DNA from: Planococcus maritimus
GTDB taxonomy: Bacteria > Bacillota > Bacilli > Bacillales_A > Planococcaceae
Assembly (NCBI RefSeq): GCF_001592825.1
Contig: NZ_LTZG01000011.1
Coordinates: 248,001-312,000, forward strand
DNA length: 64,000 nucleotides
Direction of reading: 5' to 3'
Below are positions 42,737 to 50,863 of the stretch, piece by piece; position 1 is the first letter of the stretch, and the number at the start of each line of letters is the position of its first letter. The position numbers and the translations under genes are program-made. The notes under the pieces were generated by a model. That model worked only from the letters and a program-made list of their open reading frames with translations. It was not told the DNA's origin and did no database searches.

Positions 42737-45322
42737 TTAAGCATTTTCTTGCTTCAAACTTTCAATGATATTGTCATTCTTGATCTTGGCGATTGAGTAC
42801 AGCATTGCCGCTCCGACGATTATGAAGATGACGACGATGACAAAGGCGACACTGCCCCATGGCACCGCAAAGCCGTAACTGAAGGTCTGGCCGAGTGCGA
42901 AATGCATCGCAAGCATCGCGGCAAAACTGATCGGCAGGCCGTAGACAAGCGCTTTGACGCCATAAAACAGGCTTTCATAACGGATCATCTTGTCGAAGCC
43001 TTTCGGGGTCATGCCGACCGAGCGCAGCATGGCGAATTCCCGTTTTCTGAGTTGAATGCTTGTCGAGATGGTGTTGAAGATGTTGGCGACGGAAATCAGC
43101 GAGATGAGCGTGATGAATCCGTAAGTGAATACCGACATAAGCAAAATCAATTGTTCCTGCTGCTGGCGCTGCTGGAAGACGTTCCTAATGCTGACGCCCG
43201 CTTCGTCCACTTCCAGGATTTCCGCTTCTGTTTTCATCGGGTCATTTGTCGATAAGGTGATGACTGGGTACGTGTCTTCTAAAGTGAACCCGAGTTCATC
43301 TAACTCATCCATCGGCACAATTAAATCCAAGTTGCCCAGATATGAAGTCGATACACCAGCTGGCGATTTGTCCGTCAGTGCTGCGATTTCGACATTGGCG
43401 AGCACTTCCGGTTCGATTTCTTCGCCCATTTCATTGATGGAGCTGCCGAGCAGTTCTAAACTCTCCCCCACCTCCACTTTCACCGTTTCTGTTTCGTTGA
43501 ATTTGCCGGACATGCCGTCTTGATAAACCACTTCATCAATAAGAATAGCACGTGGCGTTTCCTGACCGAAGCCGGCTGGATCGACTCCAACTTGTTGTGC
43601 GTATTGTTCGAAGTTTTTATTATCCATCGCATACACCGAAACATAATAACGGTAATTGCCGTCTATGAGCATCGTTTGGCCTTGTTCGATTTCTTCTAGG
43701 ATTGCTTCAGGCAAACGGTCTTGTGGGATGAGTGCTTCTCCCCCTGCCTGGCGCATCAAACCGGCCGCAGTGACGTCGGGAAGATTTGCGTATTGCTCCA
43801 GGCTGTCTTCATCCAACTCCCCGCCATACAATTGAATATCGTATTGCAAATCGCTCTGGGTTATTTCAAGCGAAGTTTTCAAGTTATTGGTGAAATACGT
43901 TACCGATAAGAACAAGACGATCGAGATAACGAGTGAGAACACGGTCGCCAAATAGCGCTTGCGGTTGCGCTTCAAGTTTTTCAAGCCGATTTCTGCTTCC
44001 AAACCAAATAGCTTGCGCACCCATTTCGAAGTCTTGACGGCTTTGCCGGTCAGTTTAATGTCTTGCGTTTGGCGGATGGCGTCGATTGCAGAAATCTTCG
44101 ACGCTTTTTGCGCTGGCATATAAGTCGAAATCAAAATCGTCAGTGTCGAGACGCCGATCGCGACAACGAGCATCATCGGGGTGACGACGACTTCTAGCTG
44201 TTGTTCGACATTGAGCGCATCTTGCAAGAAGGCATTGATAAACTGGAAGGTCAGCCAAATGCCACCGAGCCCTGCGAGAATGCCGAGCGGAATGCTGATG
44301 GCACCGATAATGGCGCCTTCAAAAAACACCGAATTGCGCTTTTGGCGCTTCGTGGCCCCGACGCTTGCGAGCATGCCGAGATGACGAGCGCGTTCGGAGA
44401 CGCTGATGGCAAAGGCGTTGTAAATGAGTGCGACCGAGCCGATGACGACAATGCCCATAATGATGCCGGCGAGCGAGAACAAGGTCACCCGCAAATTATC
44501 GTTTTGGGTCGCTCCGTAATAGCGCAGAAGATCCGAATTGAAATCGACTGACGGAATGCCTTGTTCTTTGGCAAATGCCTTGGCGTCATCAAACAAGTCG
44601 GTATTGATTTTAGAAGCGACGACATAGCCGTTAAAGGTCTCATCCGCTGCGGCATTCGTCGCATCGGTCGATCCGATAACACTCACTACCGGCAGCCAGG
44701 ATGCTTCCCAGCCCGGTTGCTCGATGATGCCGACGATGTCGAAAGTTTGCTCGGTGACGTTGACCAATTCTTCGTTGATCGTGTCGCCTTCCCCGTATTG
44801 CAAGGAGTCAAACTCTGACAGCTTGCGGTCTTCCAAGCTGTGCATGCGTTCGCCTACACCGGCAGTCAAGCTGTCGCCGATTTCATAGGTCTGTTCGGAG
44901 TTGGTATTCACAGTTTCCGAGATGACGACTTCATTGGCGTTTTCAGGCAAGCGCCCTTCTGTGAGCGCAATCGGAAAATGTTCCATGCCTTGTGCTTCGA
45001 ACTGGCGAAAATACAAATAGTGCTTGGAGTCGGTTGTCGAATTTTCAAGGTCAGCGAAGCCGTCCTTTGTGACGATGAGCTGTTCGGTATTGGCGTCTTG
45101 TTCGATTGCTTGGAGCTGCTGGGTGTTTGCCTCTTGATACTCGACATGCCATTCGCCATTGCGGTCGATATCCTCACGAATCAATAAATCGAGAAACGAC
45201 ACCCCAAGCGTTGCGACGGCGGTGATCATAGCGACGGAAATAATGACGCCGATGATGGTGACGAGTGAGCGCCGTTTGTTTTCCTTCAAGTGGCGGACGG
45301 TGACTTTATTGACGATGTTCAT
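42737..45322 (-). CDS. ABC transporter permease with two FtsX domains, 861 aa
   Basis: The typical MacB/SalY layout: an N-terminal membrane helix (~20-42), a large extracellular MacB-PCD-like domain (~45-275), three helices with the FtsX motif ARHLGMLASVGATKRQ, a connecting helix near 445-465, a second extracellular domain, and a final FtsX block with RKREFAMLRSVGMTPKG. Such permeases with an ATPase export or sense antimicrobial peptides and lipids by mechanotransmission. It overlaps the upstream ATPase gene by 4 nt. A two-component system of the matching type lies 1.5 kb upstream. Confidence 0.88.
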   Translation of the reverse strand: MNIVNKVTVRHLKENKRRSLVTIIGVIISVAMITAVATLGVSFLDLLIREDIDRNGEWHVEYQEANTQQLQAIEQDANTEQLIVTKDGFADLENSTTDSKHYLYFRQFEAQGMEHFPIALTEGRLPENANEVVISETVNTNSEQTYEIGDSLTAGVGERMHSLEDRKLSEFDSLQYGEGDTINEELVNVTEQTFDIVGIIEQPGWEASWLPVVSVIGSTDATNAAADETFNGYVVASKINTDLFDDAKAFAKEQGIPSVDFNSDLLRYYGATQNDNLRVTLFSLAGIIMGIVVIGSVALIYNAFAISVSERARHLGMLASVGATKRQKRNSVFFEGAIIGAISIPLGILAGLGGIWLTFQFINAFLQDALNVEQQLEVVVTPMMLVVAIGVSTLTILISTYMPAQKASKISAIDAIRQTQDIKLTGKAVKTSKWVRKLFGLEAEIGLKNLKRNRKRYLATVFSLVISIVLFLSVTYFTNNLKTSLEITQSDLQYDIQLYGGELDEDSLEQYANLPDVTAAGLMRQAGGEALIPQDRLPEAILEEIEQGQTMLIDGNYRYYVSVYAMDNKNFEQYAQQVGVDPAGFGQETPRAILIDEVVYQDGMSGKFNETETVKVEVGESLELLGSSINEMGEEIEPEVLANVEIAALTDKSPAGVSTSYLGNLDLIVPMDELDELGFTLEDTYPVITLSTNDPMKTEAEILEVDEAGVSIRNVFQQRQQQEQLILLMSVFTYGFITLISLISVANIFNTISTSIQLRKREFAMLRSVGMTPKGFDKMIRYESLFYGVKALVYGLPISFAAMLAMHFALGQTFSYGFAVPWGSVAFVIVVIFIIVGAAMLYSIAKIKNDNIIESLKQENA

Positions 45323-46002
45323 GAGCGGATGACCTCGTCTTTAGCGATTTTGCCGTCTTCGATCGAAATGACGCGGTCGGCTTGCAAGGCGATGCGCTCA
45401 TCGTGCGTGATGACGATCAAAGTCTGCTTGAAGGTTTTGTTGAACATTTTGAGGAGTTCCATGATTTCTTCGCTGTTTTTGCTATCTAAGTTTCCGGTCG
45501 GTTCATCTGCTAGCATGATTGCGGGATTGCTGACGAGCGCACGGCCGATGGAGACGCGCTGTTGCTGGCCGCCGGATAATTGGTTCGGCAAATGGTTGAG
45601 ACGTTGATCAAGTCCGAGGGCTTCGGAGATTTTGCGGAATTGGTGTTTGTCGACGCGCTGTTCATCGAGCAGCATCGGCAAGGTGATATTTTCCTCGACC
45701 GTTAGGATTGGAATCAAGTTATAGAACTGATAGATCAAGCCGATTTGGCGGCGACGGAAAATGGCGAGCTGCGTTTCGTCGAGCTGGTAGATGTCCGTGC
45801 CATCGATTGACACATTGCCGCTGGTCGGGCGATCAACGCCGCCGAGCAAGTGGAGCAAAGTCGATTTCCCGGAACCCGATGGCCCGATGATGCAGATGAA
45901 TTCGCCTTTGTTGACGGTGAACGATACGTCGTCTAGTGCAGTGACGGCCATTTCGTCCTTGCCGTATACTTTTGATAAGTTTTTTACTTCCATGATTGTC
46001 AT
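45319..46002 (-). CDS. ABC transporter ATP-binding protein, 227 aa
   Basis: A LolD/MacB-type ATPase: Walker A GPSGSGKSTL, Q-loop, signature LSGGQQQRVSIGRAL, Walker B MLADEPTGNLD and H-loop VITHD. It drives the FtsX-type permease encoded right after it; the genes overlap by 4 nt (ATGA). GGAGGG precedes the ATG. Its promoter region contains a palindrome that may bind the response regulator at 47.8-48.5 kb. Confidence 0.92.
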   Translation of the reverse strand: MTIMEVKNLSKVYGKDEMAVTALDDVSFTVNKGEFICIIGPSGSGKSTLLHLLGGVDRPTSGNVSIDGTDIYQLDETQLAIFRRRQIGLIYQFYNLIPILTVEENITLPMLLDEQRVDKHQFRKISEALGLDQRLNHLPNQLSGGQQQRVSIGRALVSNPAIMLADEPTGNLDSKNSEEIMELLKMFNKTFKQTLIVITHDERIALQADRVISIEDGKIAKDEVIRS

Positions 46003-46061
46003 GAGTGTACCCTCCGTTTGGTTACTGTTTATAGTGTATTAAAATCTTCTTGAAGCATTCC

Positions 46062-46169
46062 GTGAAATTGCTTCGCTTGCCGCGGGCGAGCGCCAAGCCT
46101 CCTCAGAAGCTGCGCTTCTTGCGGGGTCTCGGCTGTCTCGCTTTCCCGCAGGCGTCTTCGCAATTTCAC
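46062..46169. repeat. Intergenic repeat family A, copy 1 (inverted orientation)
   Basis: Ends are a 10-bp inverted repeat GTGAAATTGC/GCAATTTCAC. The inside, read on the minus strand, has GAGACAGCCGAGACCCCGCA and GAGGAGGCTTGGCGCTCG, nearly identical to the copy at 56357-56566. No coding frame of note. Confidence 0.7.
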
Positions 46170-46268
46170 TCCATTTTTTCATCTTAAAAACCGAAAATTT
46201 ATAGAAGCCTATAAATTCAGCAGACTAGGTTCACAACATCACTAACTTCCCTCTAACCTGATAGATAT

Positions 46269-46326
46269 AGTATAAAAAGTGTTCATGACTGCCCGGTGAC
46301 TTTTAAGTGACAGTCTAGTCACTTAA
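46269..46326 (-). promoter_or_regulatory. Promoter with palindromic operator upstream of the ABC transporter
   Basis: TTAAGTGAC (46303-46311) and GTCACTTAA (46318-46326) form a perfect 9-bp inverted repeat with a 6-nt spacer; another GTGAC lies at 46297-46301. On the minus strand a TATACT -10 box (46274-46269) follows with a poor -35, as expected of a promoter needing an activator such as a BceR-like response regulator. Confidence 0.45.
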
Positions 46327-46487
46327 GGGAAATTAGGTAAGGATCTATTCTAGTTCTCTTGAAAGTGGAAGGTAATTTCCAATTATTGATTTCATGCTAC
46401 AATTTACTTATCCAAACTCTTAGTCGACTTAGTTTGTTTTCACAGATTTGATTTGAAACAAATCACTCATATAGAGGAGGAGATAAC

Positions 46488-46718
46488 GTGGATTTCTTGT
46501 TGTGGTTCATGATCGGTTTCATCCTCACTGGATTGCTTGTATTCCTTTCGATGAAAAAACGCATGGAGACGAAGCTTGTGCATGTTAAAGCAAATCCAGA
46601 CACTGAGGAAACTTCTAGAGATACCAAGCATTTGATCTTATGGGTATGGAGCGTGACGGCTTGGGGCGTTGCCAGTATGGCTCTCGTTGTCTGGTGGTTT
46701 AACAGCACCTCGGGATGA
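46488..46718 (+). CDS. Small membrane protein, 76 aa
   Basis: Two membrane helices (~2-21 and ~50-70) flank a short polar loop (RMETKLVHVKANPDTEETSRDTKH). GTG start with GAGGAGGAG 5 nt upstream. It lies between the ABC transporter and the two-component system genes but on the other strand; own terminator. No family recognised. Confidence 0.6.
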   Translation: MDFLLWFMIGFILTGLLVFLSMKKRMETKLVHVKANPDTEETSRDTKHLILWVWSVTAWGVASMALVVWWFNSTSG

Positions 46719-46744
46719 TCGTTGATTTTAACTAGTACACGCTG

Positions 46745-46779
46745 AACAGAAATTCCACGGATGCGGAGTTTCTGTTTTT
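46745..46779 (+). terminator. Terminator of the 76-aa membrane protein gene
   Basis: AACAGAAATTCC...GGAGTTTCTGTT arms (one mismatch), followed by TTTTC. It is oriented toward the convergent histidine kinase gene. Confidence 0.75.
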
Positions 46780-46802
46780 CATTCCAAATAAAAAAGCAGG
46801 CG

Positions 46803-47807
46803 CTAGACCACCTGCTTGTAGAATTTGATATGGAAGCGGGTGCCTTCGCCCGGTGTGCTTGCGACTTCGATGTCGCCGCTTTGGCTGGTGATAATGCTAT
46901 AGGCCATGGCGAGGCCGATGCCGACCGAGTCGTCGCCGGCGTTTTCGCCTTTATAGAAGCGCTTGAAGATATAGGGCAAATCTTTTTTGGAAATGCCGCT
47001 GCCGCTGTCTTCGATTTGGATGCCGGTGTACAATGCGTTTTCGCTGTAGCGGATGGTGAGTGTTCCGCCTTCTCCGGTATGCTCGACGCAGTTTTTTAAA
47101 ATATTGATGAGTGCTTCGGTCGTCCAATTGAGGTCGCCATTGAATTCGGCTTGCGGGTCGCCTTCGATTTTGAGTTCCTGCATATTGATGTCCATCGGGA
47201 TAAGCAACGGTTCGACTGCTTTTTCGATGAGCTTGGATACCGGAATCTGGTCTTTTTTGAAATGAATCGTGCCGGCATCGATCTTCGATAGTTTCAAAAG
47301 CGACGAGACGAGCCAGTCCATGCGCTCGAGCTGGGTATGAAGATTGCGGATGAATTCGCTACGTTTCGCGTCATCCAAGTCGCTGTCGCGAAGTAAATCC
47401 GCCATGACCATCATCGAGGTGAGCGGCGTTTTTAATTGATGGGAAATGTCCGAAATGGCGTTCGTCAGCTTGCCTTTGTCTTCAGTGAGTAGCGCGCCAT
47501 GTTCCGATAGCATTTTCGTCACTTTGTAGATTTGCGTTTTGAGCAGGCTCAGCTCGCCTTCACGGTTGTCGCGCACGTCGAGCTGAAAATCGCCGCTGCT
47601 GATTTGTTGGAGAAATCCAGACAAGCGCTCGATTTCTCTATAGCGCCACCAGGTAAATGTGATCGCCGTTGCACTTAGCAATAGCGATATTCCGAGCACG
47701 AACCAAGCAGACGTAGTGGAAACGAAAATAGCTGAGAGAATCGCGCCGAGTACACTGATCGTGAGGAGTGCCGCGAGCAGCAAACGGATTTCACGGTTGC
47801 GAAGCAT
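46803..47807 (-). CDS. Sensor histidine kinase, 334 aa
   Basis: Two membrane helices close together (~8-29 and ~35-54) with almost no extracellular loop, then HAMP-like sequence, the H-box ISDISHQLKTPLT (H123), N-box LINILKNCVEH and G-boxes DSGSGIS and GIGLAMAY. This is the intramembrane-sensing type (BceS/VncS-like), which usually receives its signal from an associated ABC transporter rather than a ligand. It follows the response regulator with a 2-nt gap. Cell-envelope stress is the likely stimulus, by family. Confidence 0.9.
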   Translation of the reverse strand: MLRNREIRLLLAALLTISVLGAILSAIFVSTTSAWFVLGISLLLSATAITFTWWRYREIERLSGFLQQISSGDFQLDVRDNREGELSLLKTQIYKVTKMLSEHGALLTEDKGKLTNAISDISHQLKTPLTSMMVMADLLRDSDLDDAKRSEFIRNLHTQLERMDWLVSSLLKLSKIDAGTIHFKKDQIPVSKLIEKAVEPLLIPMDINMQELKIEGDPQAEFNGDLNWTTEALINILKNCVEHTGEGGTLTIRYSENALYTGIQIEDSGSGISKKDLPYIFKRFYKGENAGDDSVGIGLAMAYSIITSQSGDIEVASTPGEGTRFHIKFYKQVV

Positions 47808-47809
47808 CC

Positions 47810-48493
47810 TTACTCACCCGCCTTATAGCCCATGCCACGGACTGTTTTGATGAGTTCAGGACTTGTTGGGTCATCTTCCAACTTTTCGCGCAAGCGTTTA
47901 ATGTAGACCGTCAGCGTATTGTCGTTGACGAAATCGCCGCCGACATCCCAAATGCGGTCGAGCAATTGCGCACGCGTCAGCACTTGGCCTAAATGATTCG
48001 CGAAGATGAGCAGCAAGCGATACTCGAGCGCAGTGAGGAGAACTTCACTCCCCGCTTTATGGACTTTGCCGTCTGATATGTTGACCTGGACATCGCCCAG
48101 TTCGATGATTGTTTTCGGCTGTGCCTGGCGCTGATAGCGGCGCAGCACGGAATTGATGCGCGACATGAGTTCACGCACGCGGAACGGCTTGGTGATGTAA
48201 TCGTCCGCCCCCATATCGAGCCCCATGACGACATTCACTTCATCGTCAAACGCCGTCAGGAAAATGACTGGGATGTCGCTTTTTTGTTTGGCGAGCGCGC
48301 ATAAGTCATAGCCACTGCCGTCCGGCAAGGACAGATCGAAGAGGCATAAATCGATTGCCGAGATTTGTTTTTCGATTGCTGTGGTGGCGTCTTTTGCCGT
48401 GTGGCATAATACGGTCGTAAAGCCTTCTTGTTGGAGCGAATATGTCAGGCCGGAAGCGATCGTCCGGTCGTCTTCAACTACAAGTATGTTCAT
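47810..48493 (-). CDS. OmpR-family response regulator, 227 aa
   Basis: A receiver domain (ED at 7-8, phospho-acceptor D53 in LFDLSLPDG, T and K in IFLTAFDD/YITKPF) joined to an OmpR/PhoB winged helix ending TVRGMGYKAG. The start at 48493 (MNILVVEDD) has GGGG 8 nt upstream; the frame to 48571 has no site and no homology. Paired with the kinase downstream. The palindrome before the ABC transporter is a plausible target. Confidence 0.92.
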   Translation of the reverse strand: MNILVVEDDRTIASGLTYSLQQEGFTTVLCHTAKDATTAIEKQISAIDLCLFDLSLPDGSGYDLCALAKQKSDIPVIFLTAFDDEVNVVMGLDMGADDYITKPFRVRELMSRINSVLRRYQRQAQPKTIIELGDVQVNISDGKVHKAGSEVLLTALEYRLLLIFANHLGQVLTRAQLLDRIWDVGGDFVNDNTLTVYIKRLREKLEDDPTSPELIKTVRGMGYKAGE

Positions 48494-48609
48494 CTGTATT
48501 CCCCTATCCCTGTTGAAATGAAAAAAGCCGGTACCGGTAAATTGGTTATCATCTACGATACAGGCTTTCATTCTAAGTGACTAGTTATTGGCTGGAAAAG
48601 TGGAAAATC

Positions 48610-48777
48610 TTAAGCATTTCCTTTTCTGTTTTTAGTCTTCCTCTTGGAATCGGTGTAGCTAAACACAATACCAAGCACAACAAAGACAATGCCTAAAGTG
48701 AGTGGCATGTCACCGATAAGACTCAAAATCATGAAGACCAATCCGACCAGCAGAAAAATATAGCCTGTTGATTTCAT
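48610..48777 (-). CDS. Small membrane protein, 55 aa
   Basis: Two short hydrophobic helices (YIFLLVGLVFMILSLIG and LTLGIVFVVLGIVFSY) and a basic tail (KRKTKNRKGNA). ATG 48777 with GGAGGGAG upstream; the longer frame to 48903 has no site and runs into the riboswitch leader. Possibly in one transcript with the response regulator. Confidence 0.6.
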   Translation of the reverse strand: MKSTGYIFLLVGLVFMILSLIGDMPLTLGIVFVVLGIVFSYTDSKRKTKNRKGNA

Positions 48778-48940
48778 CGTCTCCCTCCCCGTTTTTTGCC
48801 GTAGATGGTTCCTCCTTTCTTCTACGGCTGTCCATCGAATAAGTTTCGCACTCCCAAGAGGTCTGACGTCTACAGCAAATGTTCTTGCACTAATCCGTCC
48901 CATATAGTAAGCTAACTAAAGTAAACAACTCCATAATCTA

Positions 48941-49005
48941 TCTGTATAACCTTAAGAATACGGCTTAAGGGTCTCTACCAGGAACCGAAAAATCCTGATT
49001 ACAGA
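48941..49005 (+). ncRNA. Adenine riboswitch aptamer (purine class)
   Basis: All elements of the purine aptamer are visible: P1 TCTGTA/TACAGA (48941-48946, 49000-49005), P2 CCTTAAG/CTTAAGG with loop AATACGG, J2/3 GTCTCTACC, P3 CAGGA/TCCTG (48979-48983, 48993-48997) with loop AACCGAAAAA. In J3/1 the base pairing with the ligand is T (48999, in GATTAC); a C would make it guanine-specific, so adenine is predicted. It precedes a PbuE-like purine exporter, the same pairing as in Bacillus subtilis, where adenine turns expression on. Confidence 0.9.
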
Positions 49006-49041
49006 AAGCGATCATTCGTTTTCTGTAATCAGGATTTTTTT
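48989..49041 (+). terminator. Riboswitch-controlled terminator of pbuE
   Basis: AAAATCCTGATTACAGAAA pairs with TTTCTGTAATCAGGATTTT around GCGATCATTCG-like loop sequence and ends in TTTTTTT. The 5' arm contains the 3' strands of P3 and P1, so forming the aptamer with adenine excludes the terminator. Confidence 0.9.
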
Positions 49042-49116
49042 ATTTTCTGACGATACTTCTACAAGTTGAGCTTACAAAGCCTAGAAAAGATGAGGCCACT
49101 AAGCTGATACACAAAA

Positions 49117-49240
49117 GATATGGAGCAAAACAGCGCAGACTCCTGGGGGATCAGTGAAGTGCTGAAATCCATTCGGGCGTCTAACCCGAATTAGTTCAGC
49201 GCGAGCCCCCCCGGAAAGCCAGCTGTTTTGCGGAATATCT
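49117..49240. repeat. Intergenic repeat family A, variant copy 2, in the pbuE leader
   Basis: Outer AGATAT/ATATCT and inner GCAAAACAGC/GCTGTTTTGC inverted repeats close a hairpin containing GCAGACTCC near its start and TTTTGCGGAATA near its end, as in copy 3. The middle differs from copies 1 and 3. It lies between the riboswitch terminator and the pbuE start. Confidence 0.6.
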
Positions 49241-49321
49241 GGTGAATGTACTAGCAATGTAACTTATCCATTAAAAGGTACCAAACGGTAAAACTTGTAT
49301 CAACGAAAGGAAGCGTATGTT

Positions 49322-50506
49322 ATGAATTTGAAAGTGTATATTTTAGCCTTGGCCACTGTGGCCGTTGGGCTTGTGGAACTGATTGTCGGCGGCATTTTGC
49401 CGACCATCGCCGAAGAGTTCGATGTGTCCTTGGGCGCTGCCGGCCAATTGATCACCTTGTTCGCGTTGATTTACGCGATTGCCGGACCGGTGTTGCTCAT
49501 TGCGACGAGTCGCTTTGAGCGCAAGAAAGTCTATTTGATTTCCCTGTTCATCTTTTTCCTCGGGAATCTCATGACTTTCTTCAGCCCAGACTTCACGTGG
49601 ATGATCATCGCGCGCGTCATTACTGCAGCAAGTACGGCACTCATTGTCGTCTTGTCTCTCACGATTGCCGCGAAAATTGTCGAGCCGCCTTACCGCGCGA
49701 AAGCGATCGGCTTGATTTTTATGGGGATCAGCTCCTCGCTCGTGCTCGGCGTTCCACTCGGCATCTTGATTGCCGATGCATTCGGCTGGCGCGTCGTCTT
49801 TCTGGCGATTGCCGCCTTGTCACTCGGCTCGATGGCCTTGATCGCGCTGTATATCCAGCCGATCCCTGGAGGCACGGCGATTCCGCTGAAGCAGCAATTA
49901 AAAGCTGTGGCGAGTGCGAAAATCGGCACTGCCCACCTTGCAACCCTGTTCATGCTCGCAGGCCATTACACGGTCTACGCGTACTTCACGCCGTTTTTGG
50001 AGACAACGATGCAGCTTAGCCCGTTTTGGGTCAGCGCTTGTTATTTGATCTTCGGCATCGCAGCAGTGAGCGGCGGCGCAGTTGGTGGCACTTTGTCCGA
50101 TTCGATCGGCTCGAAAAAAAGCATTGTGATCGTCATTTCGGCATTTGCTGTTTCTTTGTTCGTGCTTCCGTTCACGACCTTCTCGCTCGTCATTTTCTTG
50201 CCGGTGATGGTCATTTGGGCCGCGCTCAGCTGGGCACTCGCTCCGCCGCAGCAAAGCTATTTGATCGAAACCGATCCAGCCACTTCTGACATCCAGCAGA
50301 GCTTCAATAACTCGGCGCTGCAAGTCGGCATCGCACTCGGCTCCGCAGTCGGCGGCCTCACTTTGACCCAAACCGACTCGGTCACAAGCACTGCCTGGGT
50401 CGGCGCCGTAATTGTCCTTATTGCGCTTGGCTGTGCGGTATTCTCGATTACGCGTCCTGAGATTGAACGCAAAGAACAAAGTAATACTAAGCCTCAAAAT
50501 TCATAA
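49322..50506 (+). CDS. pbuE: Purine efflux transporter PbuE (MFS)
   Basis: A 394-aa MFS (DHA1) transporter with ~12 membrane helices. The start [20 protein letters not shown], the segment [21 protein letters not shown] and [16 protein letters not shown] match B. subtilis PbuE (YdhL), which exports adenine, hypoxanthine and analogues. ATG 49322 is ~11 nt after AAAGGAAG; the TTG at 49295 has no site. Expression is predicted to rise with adenine through the riboswitch at 48941-49041. The leader is unusually long because a repeat element lies in it. A terminator follows. Confidence 0.93.
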   Translation: MNLKVYILALATVAVGLVELIVGGILPTIAEEFDVSLGAAGQLITLFALIYAIAGPVLLIATSRFERKKVYLISLFIFFLGNLMTFFSPDFTWMIIARVITAASTALIVVLSLTIAAKIVEPPYRAKAIGLIFMGISSSLVLGVPLGILIADAFGWRVVFLAIAALSLGSMALIALYIQPIPGGTAIPLKQQLKAVASAKIGTAHLATLFMLAGHYTVYAYFTPFLETTMQLSPFWVSACYLIFGIAAVSGGAVGGTLSDSIGSKKSIVIVISAFAVSLFVLPFTTFSLVIFLPVMVIWAALSWALAPPQQSYLIETDPATSDIQQSFNNSALQVGIALGSAVGGLTLTQTDSVTSTAWVGAVIVLIALGCAVFSITRPEIERKEQSNTKPQNS

Positions 50507-50511
50507 ATTAT

Positions 50512-50542
50512 GAAAGCCCTCATCCTCGGATGGGGGCTTTTC
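50512..50542 (+). terminator. Terminator of pbuE
   Basis: AAAGCCCTCATCC/GGATGGGGGCTTT arms (one G-T pair), 6 nt past the stop, followed by TCT. A second inverted repeat without T-run lies at 50570-50603 (CCCCT-TTTTAAATCAA / TTGATTTAAAA-AGGGG) toward the next minus-strand gene. Confidence 0.8.
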
Positions 50543-50618
50543 TAATGCGCTCCAAGAAATATGGCGAAGCCCCTCTTTTAAATCAATTGATTTAAAAAAG
50601 GGGGGGGATTTACCTAAA

Positions 50619-50831
50619 CTATTCAACCATTCCAAAATACTTGAACGCAGCAAGTATATCCGGTTGTTTTTCTTCTGGGCAAGGATGCACTCTTTCATTC
50701 ACTGAAATTCTTCTTGGAGAAACTCTCGGTTTTAAACCATGCATCTCTTTCATGTGGGCAATCCAGCAAGTTTTTGCTGAGTAATTATTTTCCCGCTTAA
50801 TGTAAGCCTGAATTTCTTTGTAAGTCGCCAT
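50619..50831 (-). CDS. Conserved small protein, 70 aa
   Basis: It belongs to a widespread unnamed Firmicutes family (from memory) with MATYKEIQAYIK at the start, TCWIAHMKEMHGL in the middle and VHPCPEEKQPDILAAFKYFGM at the end. The conserved Cys, His and Cys may bind metal. ATG 50831 has GGGGGAA 6 nt upstream. It starts 32 nt after the PLD-like/ATPase gene, on the same strand, and could be its partner. No function known. Confidence 0.7.
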   Translation of the reverse strand: MATYKEIQAYIKRENNYSAKTCWIAHMKEMHGLKPRVSPRRISVNERVHPCPEEKQPDILAAFKYFGMVE

Positions 50832-50863
50832 GCACATTCCCCCATTTTTAAATATACTTTATT

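Noticed and set aside
46463..46708. 81-codon minus-strand frame
   Set aside because: Opposite the 76-aa membrane protein, which has a strong GAGGAGGAG site and a terminator; the minus frame has neither.
48941..49005. Guanine riboswitch
   Set aside because: The ligand-pairing base in J3/1 is T rather than C, and the downstream gene is pbuE-like, so adenine is favoured.
49898..50497. 199-codon minus-strand frame opposite pbuE
   Set aside because: Shadow of a GC-rich gene; composition rich in Arg, Cys and His, no start signal, and pbuE is clearly real.
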